Positions 17,099 to 25,332 of a DNA stretch of 33,169 nt are shown in pieces. Made by a program: the position numbers and the translations under genes. The stretch is from Myxococcales bacterium FL481 (GTDB lineage: Bacteria; Myxococcota_A; Polyangia; Nannocystales; Nannocystaceae). Positions within the stretch are counted from its first letter, which is position 1, and each line of letters begins with the position of its first letter. The stretch is from contig QKPP01000044.1 of assembly GCA_006508105.1 (NCBI GenBank), positions 1 to 33,169 of the forward strand, in the 5' to 3' direction. The notes under the pieces were generated by a model that was not told the origin of the DNA, ran no database searches, and was given only the letters and a program-made list of their open reading frames with translations.

Positions 17099-18274
17099 CT
17101 ACGCCGCGCGGCGAGCCGCTGTTGTCTGCTCACGTTGTGCGAGAAAGCTGGCCACAGCCGCGGCGACACGCGGGGCAGCTTGACCATCACCGTAGGGGTT
17201 GACTGCCTCGGCCATCCGCCGGTACGCGGTCTCGTCCCGCAACAGCTCCGACACTCCGTGCACGATCGCTTGGGTATCTGCCCCGACCAAGCGCACAGTC
17301 CCCGCCGCCACGCCCTCGGGCCGTTCGGTCGTATCCCGCATGACCAGCACCGGCTTGCCGAGACCCGGCGCTTCTTCCTGCACCCCGCCCGAATCGGTCA
17401 GCACCAACCTGGCGTGGCTCATCAACCCAACGAACGGCCGGTACGACAGCGGCGGCAACAACTTGATGTTGTGAGCGCCGCCGAGCCGACGCTCAACCGG
17501 CTCTTTGACGCGAGGATTGAGGTGCACGGGGTACACGAAGTCGCACTCCGGAAAGCGGTCGGACAACGCACACAACGCGGTGCAGATTGCCTCGAACCGT
17601 TCGCCGAAGTTCTCGCGACGATGACCGGTTACCAGGACATACGACCGGCCGCGCCACCCCGCGCCCAGATACTGTTCGAGCTCCGCGTCTACGCTCGCGG
17701 CGATGTTGGGATCTTGCTGACGCGTTCGCTCGAGCGACAGCGCGTCGATGACCGTGTTCCCCGTGACTTGGACGCGATCTTTGGGGACCCCTTCCGCCAG
17801 CAGCTGACGAGCTGACCACATGGTCGGGGCAAAGTGTAGCTCGGCCAACGGCGTGACCAGCCGTCGGTTCGCTTCCTCCGGAAAGGGACTACGTATGTCG
17901 CCGGTGCGTAGCCCCGCCTCGACATGCCCGACCGGAATCCCGCGATAAAAACACGCCAAAGCGGCCATCAAGACCGTCGTGGTGTCGCCCTGCACGAGGG
18001 CCAAATCCGGCGCGTTTTGGTCCAGGAACGCATCGATGCGGGTGATCAGCCGCGCCGACAACGACGCCAGGGTTTGCCCCGGCGTCATGACCTCGAGCTC
18101 GTGGTCAACCTGCAGGTCGAAAAGATCGACCACCTGGGCCAGCATCTCGCGGTGCTGCCCCGTCGACACGACGACGGGTTCGAGCTGCGCGTGGTCGGCC
18201 AGGGCGCGGACGACTGGCGCCATCTTGATCGCTTCGGGCCGGGTGCCCATGAACACTGCGACGCGGTCAGACAT
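17099..18274 (-). CDS. wecB: UDP-N-acetylglucosamine 2-epimerase, non-hydrolysing
   Basis: This 391-residue cytoplasmic enzyme interconverts UDP-GlcNAc and UDP-ManNAc. Conserved residues are visible: FMGTRPEAIKMAP (8-20), QGD97TTT, HVE119AGLRTGD, PFPEEANRR (131-139), TGH218RREN, and TDSGGVQEEAPGLGKPVL (293-310). D97, E119 and H218 match the catalytic set known from the E. coli enzyme. Start ATG 18274 is chosen over an in-frame GTG at 18289 because a clear GAGGAG (18282-18287) lies 7 bases before it and overlaps the alternative. It feeds WecC, encoded upstream on the same strand. The 202-base gap from wecC contains a hairpin, so wecB may have separate or attenuated transcription. Confidence 0.94.
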   Translation of the reverse strand: MSDRVAVFMGTRPEAIKMAPVVRALADHAQLEPVVVSTGQHREMLAQVVDLFDLQVDHELEVMTPGQTLASLSARLITRIDAFLDQNAPDLALVQGDTTTVLMAALACFYRGIPVGHVEAGLRTGDIRSPFPEEANRRLVTPLAELHFAPTMWSARQLLAEGVPKDRVQVTGNTVIDALSLERTRQQDPNIAASVDAELEQYLGAGWRGRSYVLVTGHRRENFGERFEAICTALCALSDRFPECDFVYPVHLNPRVKEPVERRLGGAHNIKLLPPLSYRPFVGLMSHARLVLTDSGGVQEEAPGLGKPVLVMRDTTERPEGVAAGTVRLVGADTQAIVHGVSELLRDETAYRRMAEAVNPYGDGQAAPRVAAAVASFLAQREQTTAARRAA

Positions 18275-18333
18275 ATTGCGGCTCCTCACTAGACGAACTC
18301 AGATTCGATGCGGTTCTCTCGACTCCATCGCGC

Positions 18334-18353
18334 CAACGACCACCGGGTCGTTG
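18334..18353. terminator. Hairpin in the wecC-wecB gap, possible terminator or attenuator
   Basis: CAACGACC (18334-18341) pairs perfectly with GGTCGTTG (18346-18353) around a 4-base loop. It is about 140 bases after the wecC stop and 60 before the wecB start. A weaker imperfect inverted repeat (CCGGA and TCCGG arms) follows near 18420-18450. There is no T-run, so termination would be of an atypical kind. Premature stopping or leader folding before wecB is possible. Confidence 0.35.
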
Positions 18354-18491
18354 CGGGCCTCCGCACCGCGACAGTGCCCGGCGATCGAACACGTACGGCC
18401 CAGCGCCTCTCGAGCAAGACCGGACCCCGTCCCGACTCGGGATCCGGCGCGTTGCTACGAACCCGTCACGCGGCGAAACCCCGGCAACCGC

Positions 18492-19760
18492 CTAGGCCAC
18501 CGCCAACCGATCGCTTGACGGCGCTGCTTCGCGCCTGAGTCCATGGTGCGCTGTCGTGGCCCCGCAGGTATCGATCACCATCTTCTCCGCCAGCTGGGCC
18601 GGTGCGATCTTGCGAAACGCTCGGTGCCCCACCAAAAACACGAAGATGTCGGCCTCGCGACGCGCCTGATCGATCGAGACGAGGGGGTGATCGTCAAGTG
18701 AATCCACGTTCGGCTCCACCACCAAGATCCGACCGATCTCCGCGGCCCTTAGCTCGTTGATGATCTCTCGCGCCGGACTCTCACGCAAATCGTCGATATC
18801 CGGCTTGTAGGTCGCCCCGAAGCAGGCGATCACCGGCTGCCGCAGCTTGCTCGCGGCCGCTTTGACCTTCTCCACCACCCAATGCGGTTTATGGCGGTTG
18901 ACACGTCGCGCGGTCTCGATGAGTGGAGCGTTCCCCTCCCCCACGGCATCGATGATGAAGTACGGATCGACGGCAATGCAGTGCCCGCCCACGCCGCAAC
19001 CCGGCTGCAAAATGTTGACCCGGGGGTGGCGATTCGCGATCTCAATCAGTTGCAGCGGGTCGACGTCGAATCGGTCGCACAGCATACTCAGCTCATTGGC
19101 GAAGGCGATCTGGACGTCCCGGCTGGCGTTTTCGACCAGTTTGGCGAGCTCCGCCGTGCGACAGTGGCACTCGATCAGCTCCCCCCGCACGAACGTCTCA
19201 AAGAACGTCCGGGCGGCCAGGGTGGACTCATCGTCGATTCCCCCGATGATGCGATCGTTGTGCACGACCTCATGCAAGATATTGCCGGGCAACACGCGCT
19301 CCGGCGCATGCGCGAAGTGTACGTCTCCGGGCCGCAAGGAAGTGTGCTCGGTAACAAGCCGCGCGATCATCTCGGTTGTCCCGGGCGGACTGGTGCTCTC
19401 CAAAATGACAAGATCGCCGTGCTTGAGGTGAGGACAGATGCTGATGGCGGCCTGGCGCACGTACTCGAGATCGGCCCGCCGCTCGCCATCGATGGGCGTG
19501 GGCACGCACAAGATGAACACGTCAGACGGCTTCGGCTCGGCGTGTGCCCGCAGCCGTTGGCTTTCGATGCCCGAGCGCACGAGCATGTCCAGATCCGGCT
19601 CGATGATGTGGGCCCGACCCGTGTTGATGGTCTCACGCGCCTGCTCGCGAACCTCCACGCCATGCACTCGATGCCCACGACTGGCCAATACCGCGGCGGT
19701 CGGCAAGCCGATGTAGCCCAGGCCGACCACGCAAACGTCGTATGAACGGATCCCTTTCAT
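18492..19760 (-). CDS. wecC: UDP-N-acetyl-D-mannosamine dehydrogenase
   Basis: This 422-residue enzyme oxidises UDP-ManNAc twice with NAD+ to UDP-ManNAcA. The NAD-binding Rossmann start is VVGLGYIGLPTAAVLA (11-26). The central helix carries ELAKLVENA (204-212) with the conserved Lys and Asn. The catalytic cysteine is C261 in GCGVGGHC followed by IAVDP. The C-terminal UDP-binding domain includes GATYKPDIDDLRESP (about 314-328). Length is normal. The start is supported by GGGGAG at 19769-19774, 8 bases before ATG. It is the first gene of the sugar cluster and, with WecB, forms a two-step route from UDP-GlcNAc. Related 4,6-modified sugar dehydrogenases exist, but the WecB neighbour supports this substrate. 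Confidence 0.93.
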   Translation of the reverse strand: MKGIRSYDVCVVGLGYIGLPTAAVLASRGHRVHGVEVREQARETINTGRAHIIEPDLDMLVRSGIESQRLRAHAEPKPSDVFILCVPTPIDGERRADLEYVRQAAISICPHLKHGDLVILESTSPPGTTEMIARLVTEHTSLRPGDVHFAHAPERVLPGNILHEVVHNDRIIGGIDDESTLAARTFFETFVRGELIECHCRTAELAKLVENASRDVQIAFANELSMLCDRFDVDPLQLIEIANRHPRVNILQPGCGVGGHCIAVDPYFIIDAVGEGNAPLIETARRVNRHKPHWVVEKVKAAASKLRQPVIACFGATYKPDIDDLRESPAREIINELRAAEIGRILVVEPNVDSLDDHPLVSIDQARREADIFVFLVGHRAFRKIAPAQLAEKMVIDTCGATTAHHGLRREAAPSSDRLAVA

Positions 19761-20103
19761 CAGTACTGCTCCCCGAACACCCGGTCACAATGGTGCGGTG
19801 ACGGTGCTCGAGGAAACAAGTACGGCCGAAGGCGAGGCGGGCAAGCATTGACAGTGGCCCGTCTCGGGAGTGTCCGTCGACCTGCTCAACTTCGCGCCGG
19901 GCTGCGTCGCTCGGCCTGTCGGCCCCGTTGGGGCCAGCCGTGCTCGCAACCACAAACGAGCCGGCTGTGGTCCACCTCACCGGCTCGCCCGGCCACCCAG
20001 CCAACGCGCACGCCACCGAGGTGGCGCCACGCCTGAACGAAACCGCCAGCGGGTGTCAGCGGTCTTGCTTGCCTGCCGCGAGTCACTCGCGGCCGGGTCG
20101 CGG
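19761..20103. other. Intergenic region of 343 bp between nrdJ and wecC
   Basis: This region should hold the nrdJ terminator and the promoter of the sugar cluster. Three hairpins are visible: 20075-20093 (listed separately); 20011-20026, CGCCAC and GTGGCG around CGAG; and 19921-19935, GGCCCC and GGGGCC around GTT. No match to a JUMPstart/ops element was seen, and no clear promoter hexamers. Open frames here are not protein-like. Confidence 0.5.
20075..20093 (-). terminator. Likely nrdJ terminator hairpin
   Basis: GCCGCGAG (20075-20082) pairs with CTCGCGGC (20086-20093) around a 3-base loop, a perfect 8-bp GC-rich stem. It begins about 10 bases after the nrdJ stop at 20104-20106. No T-run follows on the minus strand, as often in high-GC genomes. 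Confidence 0.5.
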
Positions 20104-23100
20104 CTACGAACAACCGCTCGTGGCTCCGCACGTCATGCACTTGAGGCACGACCCGTTGCGGACCAGCGTGAAGCTCCCGCAGCTACCACACGCGTCCCCC
20201 TCGTAGCCTTGCATCTTCGCGACGCGAACCTTCTCGCTGAGCGCTTGCATCTCGACCGCGGCGACAACTCCTGTCGAGGGCGCCCCGGTCCGACCGCTCC
20301 CGTTGCCAGCCTTTGACGACGGCGTCGCCGGGGTCGCCGTCCGATCCTCGACCTCGATCTTGCCTCCCGCGAGGAACAGGTGCGCCGACCTCGGAGCATC
20401 TGCTGCCAACTTGAGCGGGCCTGGCGTGACGACCCGCTCTGCCACCACTTCCTCCTCGCGAAACTCCGGCGTGTCCTCGCCCACCGAATCGGGTGCCAGG
20501 TCATCGGGAGCGACGTGGGCGAGGTCGTGCCGTCCGAGATAACTCACCGCTAGCTCGCGAAAGATATAGTCGATGATACTCGTCGACATCTTGATCTGCG
20601 GGTGGCCAGTGACCACGCCGTTGGGCTCGAAGCGCGTGAACACAAACGCGTCGACGTACTCTTCCAGCGGCACGCCGTATTGCAGACCCAAGCTGATCGC
20701 AATGGCGAAGCAGTTCATCAGCGAGCGAAACGCCGCCCCCTCTTTATGCATATCCAAAAAGATCTCGCCGAGGGTGCCGTCGGTGTACTCGCCGGTGTGG
20801 ATGTACACCTTATGCGTCCCGATCGTCGCTTTTTGCGTGTACCCGCCGCGACGATCCGGCATGCGCCGTCGCTTGGCGATGTAGCGGTGCACGATACGCT
20901 CCGTGATCTTCCGGATCGGCTCGTTTTGCGGCATGTCGTTGGCCGCACGCTCTTCGAGCTCGTCGTCCTCCTCAAGTTCCACGTCGAGGGCGGCGGCGAG
21001 CGGCTGACTGAGCTTGCTACCGTCACGATACAACGCCAGCGCCTTGACGCCCATCAGCCACGACTCGCGGTAGACCTCGTCGACCTCGTCGATGGTGGCC
21101 GTGCGCGGCATGTTGATGGTCTTGGAGATCGCACCGCTCAAGAACGGCTGCGCGGAGGCCATCATCCGCACGTGCGCCATCGGTGCGATGAACCGCTTGC
21201 CGTAGCGGCCACACTTGTTGGCGCAATCGAACACCGGATAGTGCTCCGGCTTGAGATGCGGGGCCCCTTCGAGCGTCATGGTCCCACAGACAAAGTCGTT
21301 GGCCCGCCGCACGTCATCCGCCGAAAAACCCAGCTCGCGCAGCATATCGAACGTCGGATCGGCAAGCTGAGCCTCAGAGAAACCCAGCTTCTCGCGGCAA
21401 AACTCGTCGCCGAGCGTGTAGCGATTGAACGCGAACCCGATCTCGAATGCTTGGCCCAGCTCGGCCTCCAGTTTGGCCAGCACGTCATCGTCGAAGCCAC
21501 GCTGTTTGAGCTCCGCGTGCGTGACCGTCGGGCAGCCCACCAACGTCCCCGCCCCTTTGCCATAGTTGACGATGTCGTGGATCTGCCCGTCGTTGTACCC
21601 CAAGCGCTCAAGCGCCGCTGGAACTGACTGGTTGATGATCTTGAAGTAGCCGCCGCCGGCCAGCTTCTTGAACTTGACCAACGCGAAGTCGGGCTCGATA
21701 CCGGTGGTGTCACAGTCCATCAACAACCCGATCGTACCGGTGGGTGCGATCACGCTGACCTGCGCGTTGCGATAGCCGAATTCCTCGCCCAAGCGCAGCG
21801 CGAGGTCCCATTCGGCCCGAGCGGCACGCACCAGAGGCCCTGGCGCGTCGTCGGCCACGATGCCGTGCGGCGTCGTCGACAGCGACTCGTATTCGTGGGC
21901 CGGCCGAAAAAACGCAGCCCGCCGGTGGTTTCGCATCACCCGCAGCATCGCGGCTCGGTTGTCCTCGAACCCGGCAAAGGCCCCCAACCTTTCCGCGATC
22001 TCGGCCGACATCGCATAACTCGATGCTGTCATCAAAGCCGTGACAGCCCCACAAATCGCCAACGCCTGCGCCGAATCGTAGGGGATCCCGCGCACCATGA
22101 AGTACGTGCCCAAGTTGGCGTAGCCCAACCCCAGCGTGCGGTACCGGTAGCTTCGCAGAGCGATCTGCTGGCTGGGAAACTGCGCCATCGTGACCGAGAT
22201 CTCGAGCACCAACGTCCACATGCGCGATGCGTAGCGGATGGCCTCGATGTCGAGCTCGCCCGCCTCGGCCCCGTTTTCGTGCACGAAACGCATCAAGTTC
22301 AACGACGCCAAGTTACAAGCCGTGTCGTCCAAGAACATGTACTCGGAGCACGGGTTGCTCGCGTTGATCCGCCCGGCGTTGGGACAGGTGTGCCAGTCGT
22401 TGATGGTGGTATCGAACTGGATCCCCGGATCGGCGCAGGCCCAGGCTCCGAACGTGACTTTGCGCCACAAATCGCGGGCCTTGAGCGTCCGCACCGTTCG
22501 ACCGTCGGTGCGACGACGCAGATCCCAGTCGCCGTCGTCGGTCACCGACTGGAGAAAGTCGTCCGTGACCCGAACCGAGTTGTTGGAGTTTTGCCCCGAA
22601 ACGGTCCCATAGGCATCGGAGTCCCAGTTCGTGTCGTACTCGGCAAACTCGATCTCGCGTGCACCTTGCCGAGCCAGTTCGATGGCTCGTTGTGCGTAGC
22701 TCTCCGGTACGTGTTCACGACGCGCGGCCCGAATCGCCTTGGCCAGCCCGCGGTTGTGCTTGGGCTCGAAGCGCGCATCACTCTCCGCTTCCGCTCCGGT
22801 CTGGCAGGCCTGCACGATCGCGTTGAGATGACGACTGCACGCCTTACTCCCCGCGACCAGGGCCGCTACCTTCTGCTCTTCGATCACCTTCCAGTCGATA
22901 TAGTCCTCGATGTCAGGGTGATCGATGTCGACCACGACCATCTTCGCCGCCCGACGGGTTGTGCCACCGCTTTTGATCGCGCCCGCGGCTCGATCGCCGA
23001 TCCGCAAAAAGCTCATCAAGCCGCTCGACTGGCCGCCACCACTGAGCGGCTCACCGGCCCCGCGAATCGACGAGAAGTTGGAGCCCGTCCCCGACCCGTA

Positions 23101-23772
23101 CTTGAACAGCCGGGCCTCGCGAACCCAAAGGTCCATGATGCCGTTGTCACCCACGAGGTCGTCTTCGACGGACTGGATGAAGCACGCGTGGGGCTGGGGG
23201 TGTTCGTACGCGTTGGCCGAGATCTGAAGCTCGCCGGTGTTCGGGTCGCAGTAGTAGTGGCCCTGAGCGGGACCGGAGATTCCGTACGCCCAATGCAGTC
23301 CTGTGTTGAACCACTGCGGGCTGTTGGGGGCGGCCATCTGACGGGCCAGCATGGTCGTCAGCTCGTCGTAGAACACGCGGGCCGAGGCTTCATCGTGGAA
23401 GTAGTTGTGCTTCCAGCCCCAGTAGGTCCAACAGCCGACCAGTCGATGAAACACCTGGCGGCTATCCGATTCTCCGCAGGTGCGTTCGGCCTGTGGCAAC
23501 CGGGCCAGTGCCTCTTCGTCGGGCTCGCTGCGCCACAGCCATTGCGGCACGCCCTCTTCGGGCACCGTCCGCAACCGGGTCGGCACGCCGGCCCGGCGAA
23601 AGTACTTTTGAGCCAAGATGTCCACCGCCACTTGCGACCATCCGCGCGGCACTTCGATCTCATGTGCCTCAAACACCACCGAACCATCGGGGTTGGTGAT
23701 CCTGGAACTACGACGTTCGAACTCGACACCGTCATAGCAACGCGCTTGGGTGAAGTGACGTGCAAACTGCAT
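20104..23772 (-). CDS. nrdJ: Adenosylcobalamin-dependent (class II) ribonucleoside-diphosphate reductase
   Basis: This 1222-residue enzyme makes deoxyribonucleotides using vitamin B12 and does not need oxygen. Active-site residues fit the class II pattern: radical cysteine C475 in N473-P-C-S-E477, redox pair C197 (HACF) and C486 (DTACNLAS), and the PTGTIG loop at 677-682. The spacing of 11 between C475 and C486 equals that in the Thermotoga enzyme. There is no N-terminal ATP-cone. The C-terminus (1195-1221) has six Cys (CGSC, CLKCMTC, then a last C), a zinc-ribbon or thiol-relay tail. A variable charged and Gly/Ser linker lies at about 1085-1175. GGAG at 23779-23782 is 6 bases before the ATG. 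Upstream lie candidate NrdR and DnaA sites, and a hairpin terminates the gene. No nrdAB or nrdDG genes are in the window. Confidence 0.96.
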   Translation of the reverse strand: MQFARHFTQARCYDGVEFERRSSRITNPDGSVVFEAHEIEVPRGWSQVAVDILAQKYFRRAGVPTRLRTVPEEGVPQWLWRSEPDEEALARLPQAERTCGESDSRQVFHRLVGCWTYWGWKHNYFHDEASARVFYDELTTMLARQMAAPNSPQWFNTGLHWAYGISGPAQGHYYCDPNTGELQISANAYEHPQPHACFIQSVEDDLVGDNGIMDLWVREARLFKYGSGTGSNFSSIRGAGEPLSGGGQSSGLMSFLRIGDRAAGAIKSGGTTRRAAKMVVVDIDHPDIEDYIDWKVIEEQKVAALVAGSKACSRHLNAIVQACQTGAEAESDARFEPKHNRGLAKAIRAARREHVPESYAQRAIELARQGAREIEFAEYDTNWDSDAYGTVSGQNSNNSVRVTDDFLQSVTDDGDWDLRRRTDGRTVRTLKARDLWRKVTFGAWACADPGIQFDTTINDWHTCPNAGRINASNPCSEYMFLDDTACNLASLNLMRFVHENGAEAGELDIEAIRYASRMWTLVLEISVTMAQFPSQQIALRSYRYRTLGLGYANLGTYFMVRGIPYDSAQALAICGAVTALMTASSYAMSAEIAERLGAFAGFEDNRAAMLRVMRNHRRAAFFRPAHEYESLSTTPHGIVADDAPGPLVRAARAEWDLALRLGEEFGYRNAQVSVIAPTGTIGLLMDCDTTGIEPDFALVKFKKLAGGGYFKIINQSVPAALERLGYNDGQIHDIVNYGKGAGTLVGCPTVTHAELKQRGFDDDVLAKLEAELGQAFEIGFAFNRYTLGDEFCREKLGFSEAQLADPTFDMLRELGFSADDVRRANDFVCGTMTLEGAPHLKPEHYPVFDCANKCGRYGKRFIAPMAHVRMMASAQPFLSGAISKTINMPRTATIDEVDEVYRESWLMGVKALALYRDGSKLSQPLAAALDVELEEDDELEERAANDMPQNEPIRKITERIVHRYIAKRRRMPDRRGGYTQKATIGTHKVYIHTGEYTDGTLGEIFLDMHKEGAAFRSLMNCFAIAISLGLQYGVPLEEYVDAFVFTRFEPNGVVTGHPQIKMSTSIIDYIFRELAVSYLGRHDLAHVAPDDLAPDSVGEDTPEFREEEVVAERVVTPGPLKLAADAPRSAHLFLAGGKIEVEDRTATPATPSSKAGNGSGRTGAPSTGVVAAVEMQALSEKVRVAKMQGYEGDACGSCGSFTLVRNGSCLKCMTCGATSGCS

Positions 23773-24136
23773 GGGCGACTCCGGCGAGTGAGGGGGCTAG
23801 GGCAAAAATGGGGAGGCAAAGACACCCATCGGCCGCGAGCGGTGCAAGCGCAGGTCGCAGCGGCACGAACGGGAACCAGCGGATTGTTTCGCGTGCGATG
23901 AGGCGAGTCAGGTCGGGGCAAGCTCCGGCTGCCGCGGCCTCGGGGCGGACGCTGATCCTTCGTGGGTACCAGCGTTTCGTCGCGCCACTGGACGATAGCG
24001 AGCAGCGCGATCGACGTGTGTGCACCTCTCGCAGCCGTGTCTGGCTACGCCGTCGTTGTCCCAAACTCCAGGCATACACGTCCTTGCCCCCATCGACGCC
24101 GCGGATCCACGCCGCGGGCTCAGCGCCATTGGCGCC

Positions 24137-24183
24137 ACACTTCATCTTGGGGTGCGAGACCTATAAACCACAAGATGTAGCGG
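24137..24183 (-). promoter_or_regulatory. Tandem NrdR-box-like sites upstream of nrdJ
   Basis: Two 16-base sites match the palindromic NrdR consensus (acaCwAtATaTwGtgt): 24137-24152, starting ACACTTCATCTTGG, and 24168-24183, starting CCACAAGATGTAGC. Each agrees at about 11 of 16 positions; the second has all six most conserved bases and the first five of six. They are exactly 31 bp apart, the three-helical-turn spacing typical of NrdR pairs. NrdR represses ribonucleotide reductase genes when dATP is high. Confidence 0.6.
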
Positions 24184-24190
24184 TCATCAA
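24160..24190 (-). promoter_or_regulatory. Candidate sigma-70-type nrdJ promoter
   Basis: On the minus strand a -35-like TTGATG (24185-24190) and a -10-like TATAGG (24160-24165) are separated by 19 bases, one to two more than ideal. The upstream-side NrdR-like box fills the spacer and the other covers the expected start near 24153. The match is modest; the arrangement with the boxes is the main support. Confidence 0.4.
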
Positions 24191-24208
24191 GTTCGTGACG
24201 GGGCCTGG

Positions 24209-24405
24209 TTATCAACATGGCCGGCCCGGAAGAATCCCCAGGTGTGGATGGTGAGGGGGGCAAACACCACAAATCTTAACTGGGCCGCCAGGCCGTCTCT
24301 GCTGGCGCCCAACATCGATCGGGCCGACAGGCGCCGCGCCGGACGGCACGTTCCCCACAAGCTATCCACACTGCTTGTGAACAATCCCGTGCAATCATCC
24401 CCACA
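24209..24405. promoter_or_regulatory. Cluster of DnaA-box-like sequences
   Basis: Compared with TTATCCACA, the region has TTATCAACA (24209-24217, 8/9), CCATCCACA on the minus strand (24243-24251, 7/9), TTCCCCACA (24351-24359, 7/9), CTATCCACA (24362-24370, 8/9), TTGTTCACA on the minus strand (24376-24384, 7/9) and a weaker ATCCCCACA (24397-24405). Three lie within 34 bp. Such density is unusual in DNA this GC-rich. DnaA is known to regulate nrd genes in E. coli; a role here is inferred. Confidence 0.45.
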
Positions 24406-24648
24406 TCGCGACGGCCGATGTAGCTGTCACTCGCCGCACACGGGCCCAGGGCGGCTATCTTTTCTCGCTCTCATGTGCGGCAAACCCGGGGTTTCGAGCA
24501 CGTCGCCGCCGCACCTAGTCATCGTCACGCGCAGGTCATGCACGTACTTCACAGCAGAACATGCGACCGTGAGGGATGAGCCGGCTCGGCACGACGCGCC
24601 GAGGCTCGAGCCACTGCGCGTGCAACCTAAAATCGATCGGAGATCACC

Positions 24649-25167
24649 ATGGGCGGCAAAGCCTCGAACCCGACGCTGACATCCGACTGTACCTACAACG
24701 AACTCGAGCGGCTCAGCGCGCTCGAAACTCTCAAGGGTCTCAAGCAACCTGAGAAGGTCAAGCTCTCGGAGCTCGTCGATTTTCTGCAGGAGCGGGGTTT
24801 GTGGTCCCAGTTCGCCAAAATCACGCTGGGAGACCTACGACAAGCGTTCACACCTCCCGAGGAGAAGCCCGCACGCAAGCGTAAGCGCCGAATCCTTCAA
24901 GAGGAGCTCGCCGGGACCGAAGCGAGCGACGAGGCCAAACCCACCGCAAAACCCGAGCCGGACGACGGTGGCATGAGCACCGACGAAGTCGCTCGCATCG
25001 TGCTGCCGTTTGTCGAAGGCAATGGCGATGTCGCGCTCGACGACATCGCCGAGTACAGCCGCCTCGACCGCAAAGTGCTGCGACACCACCTCGGGGCGCT
25101 TGTCAAAGACGGCCGTTTGGAACGCATCGGCGTCGGTCGCCACGCGATCTACTCCACGATCGGGTGA
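24649..25167 (+). CDS. Small uncharacterised protein with a C-terminal winged-helix domain
   Basis: This encodes 172 residues; the family was not recognised. Residues 14-67 are predicted helical (LSELVDFLQERGLWSQFAKI). Residues 70-108 are a charged linker with a basic patch, RKRKRR at 76-81. Residues 109-172 look like a winged helix-turn-helix: helix 1 STDEVARIVLPFV, helix 2 LDDIAEYSRLD, recognition helix RKVLRHHLGALVKDGRL, and wing RIGVGRHAIYS. This suggests DNA binding in the cytoplasm. The start is well supported (GGAG 6 bases upstream). It diverges from nrdJ across the region with NrdR-like and DnaA-like sites and converges with the MMPL gene. It is not NrdR, which has a zinc ribbon and ATP-cone. 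A role in controlling nrdJ or replication is possible but unproven. Confidence 0.75.
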   Translation: MGGKASNPTLTSDCTYNELERLSALETLKGLKQPEKVKLSELVDFLQERGLWSQFAKITLGDLRQAFTPPEEKPARKRKRRILQEELAGTEASDEAKPTAKPEPDDGGMSTDEVARIVLPFVEGNGDVALDDIAEYSRLDRKVLRHHLGALVKDGRLERIGVGRHAIYSTIG

Positions 25168-25332
25168 TCGGCGAGCCCTTCGCCCACGCGGCGGCTGTTG
25201 GCGTCGGCGCGGAACCGCGGGATGCGGACGGGCCCGTTCCTCCGTCAGGTCCGCTCCGGGGTGAGCGTCGAGCGACGAGACGGGATCGCGGCGCTCCGGC
25301 GAGAGGCGAGCGGAGCCGCGCGGTGGGAACCC

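Larger units (their letters stand above)
23773..24648. other. Divergent regulatory region of 876 bp between nrdJ and the winged-helix gene
   Basis: The part nearest nrdJ (about 23773-24153) would be a roughly 380-base leader if the candidate promoter at 24160-24190 is right. It contains short inverted repeats, notably GCGCCA-t-TGGCGC at 24123-24135 and CCGCGG pairs at 24099-24104 and 24112-24117. The middle (24137-24183) holds NrdR-like boxes and the next part (24209-24405) DnaA-box-like sites. The stretch 24410-24648 leads into the winged-helix gene and shows nothing clear except a good ribosome-binding site (GGAG, 6 bases before ATG 24649). No protein-like frame, tRNA or B12-riboswitch core was recognised. 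Confidence 0.6.

Noticed and set aside
21865-23901. 678-residue open frame on the plus strand inside nrdJ
   Set aside because: It is antisense to a highly conserved enzyme and has no recognisable domain.
23900-24010. Possible cobalamin riboswitch near nrdJ (a GCCACTG and an AGTCAGG are visible on the plus strand)
   Set aside because: The motifs are on the strand opposite to nrdJ, in the wrong order, and lack the rest of the riboswitch core.
24137-24648. Chromosomal replication origin
   Set aside because: The DnaA-like sites are degenerate and the usual origin neighbours are missing, so only a regulatory-cluster call is made.
25250-25316. Inverted repeats between the winged-helix and MMPL genes as a terminator
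   Set aside because: Stems are only 6-7 bp, compete with each other and lack a T-run; they are not distinguishable from chance at this GC content.
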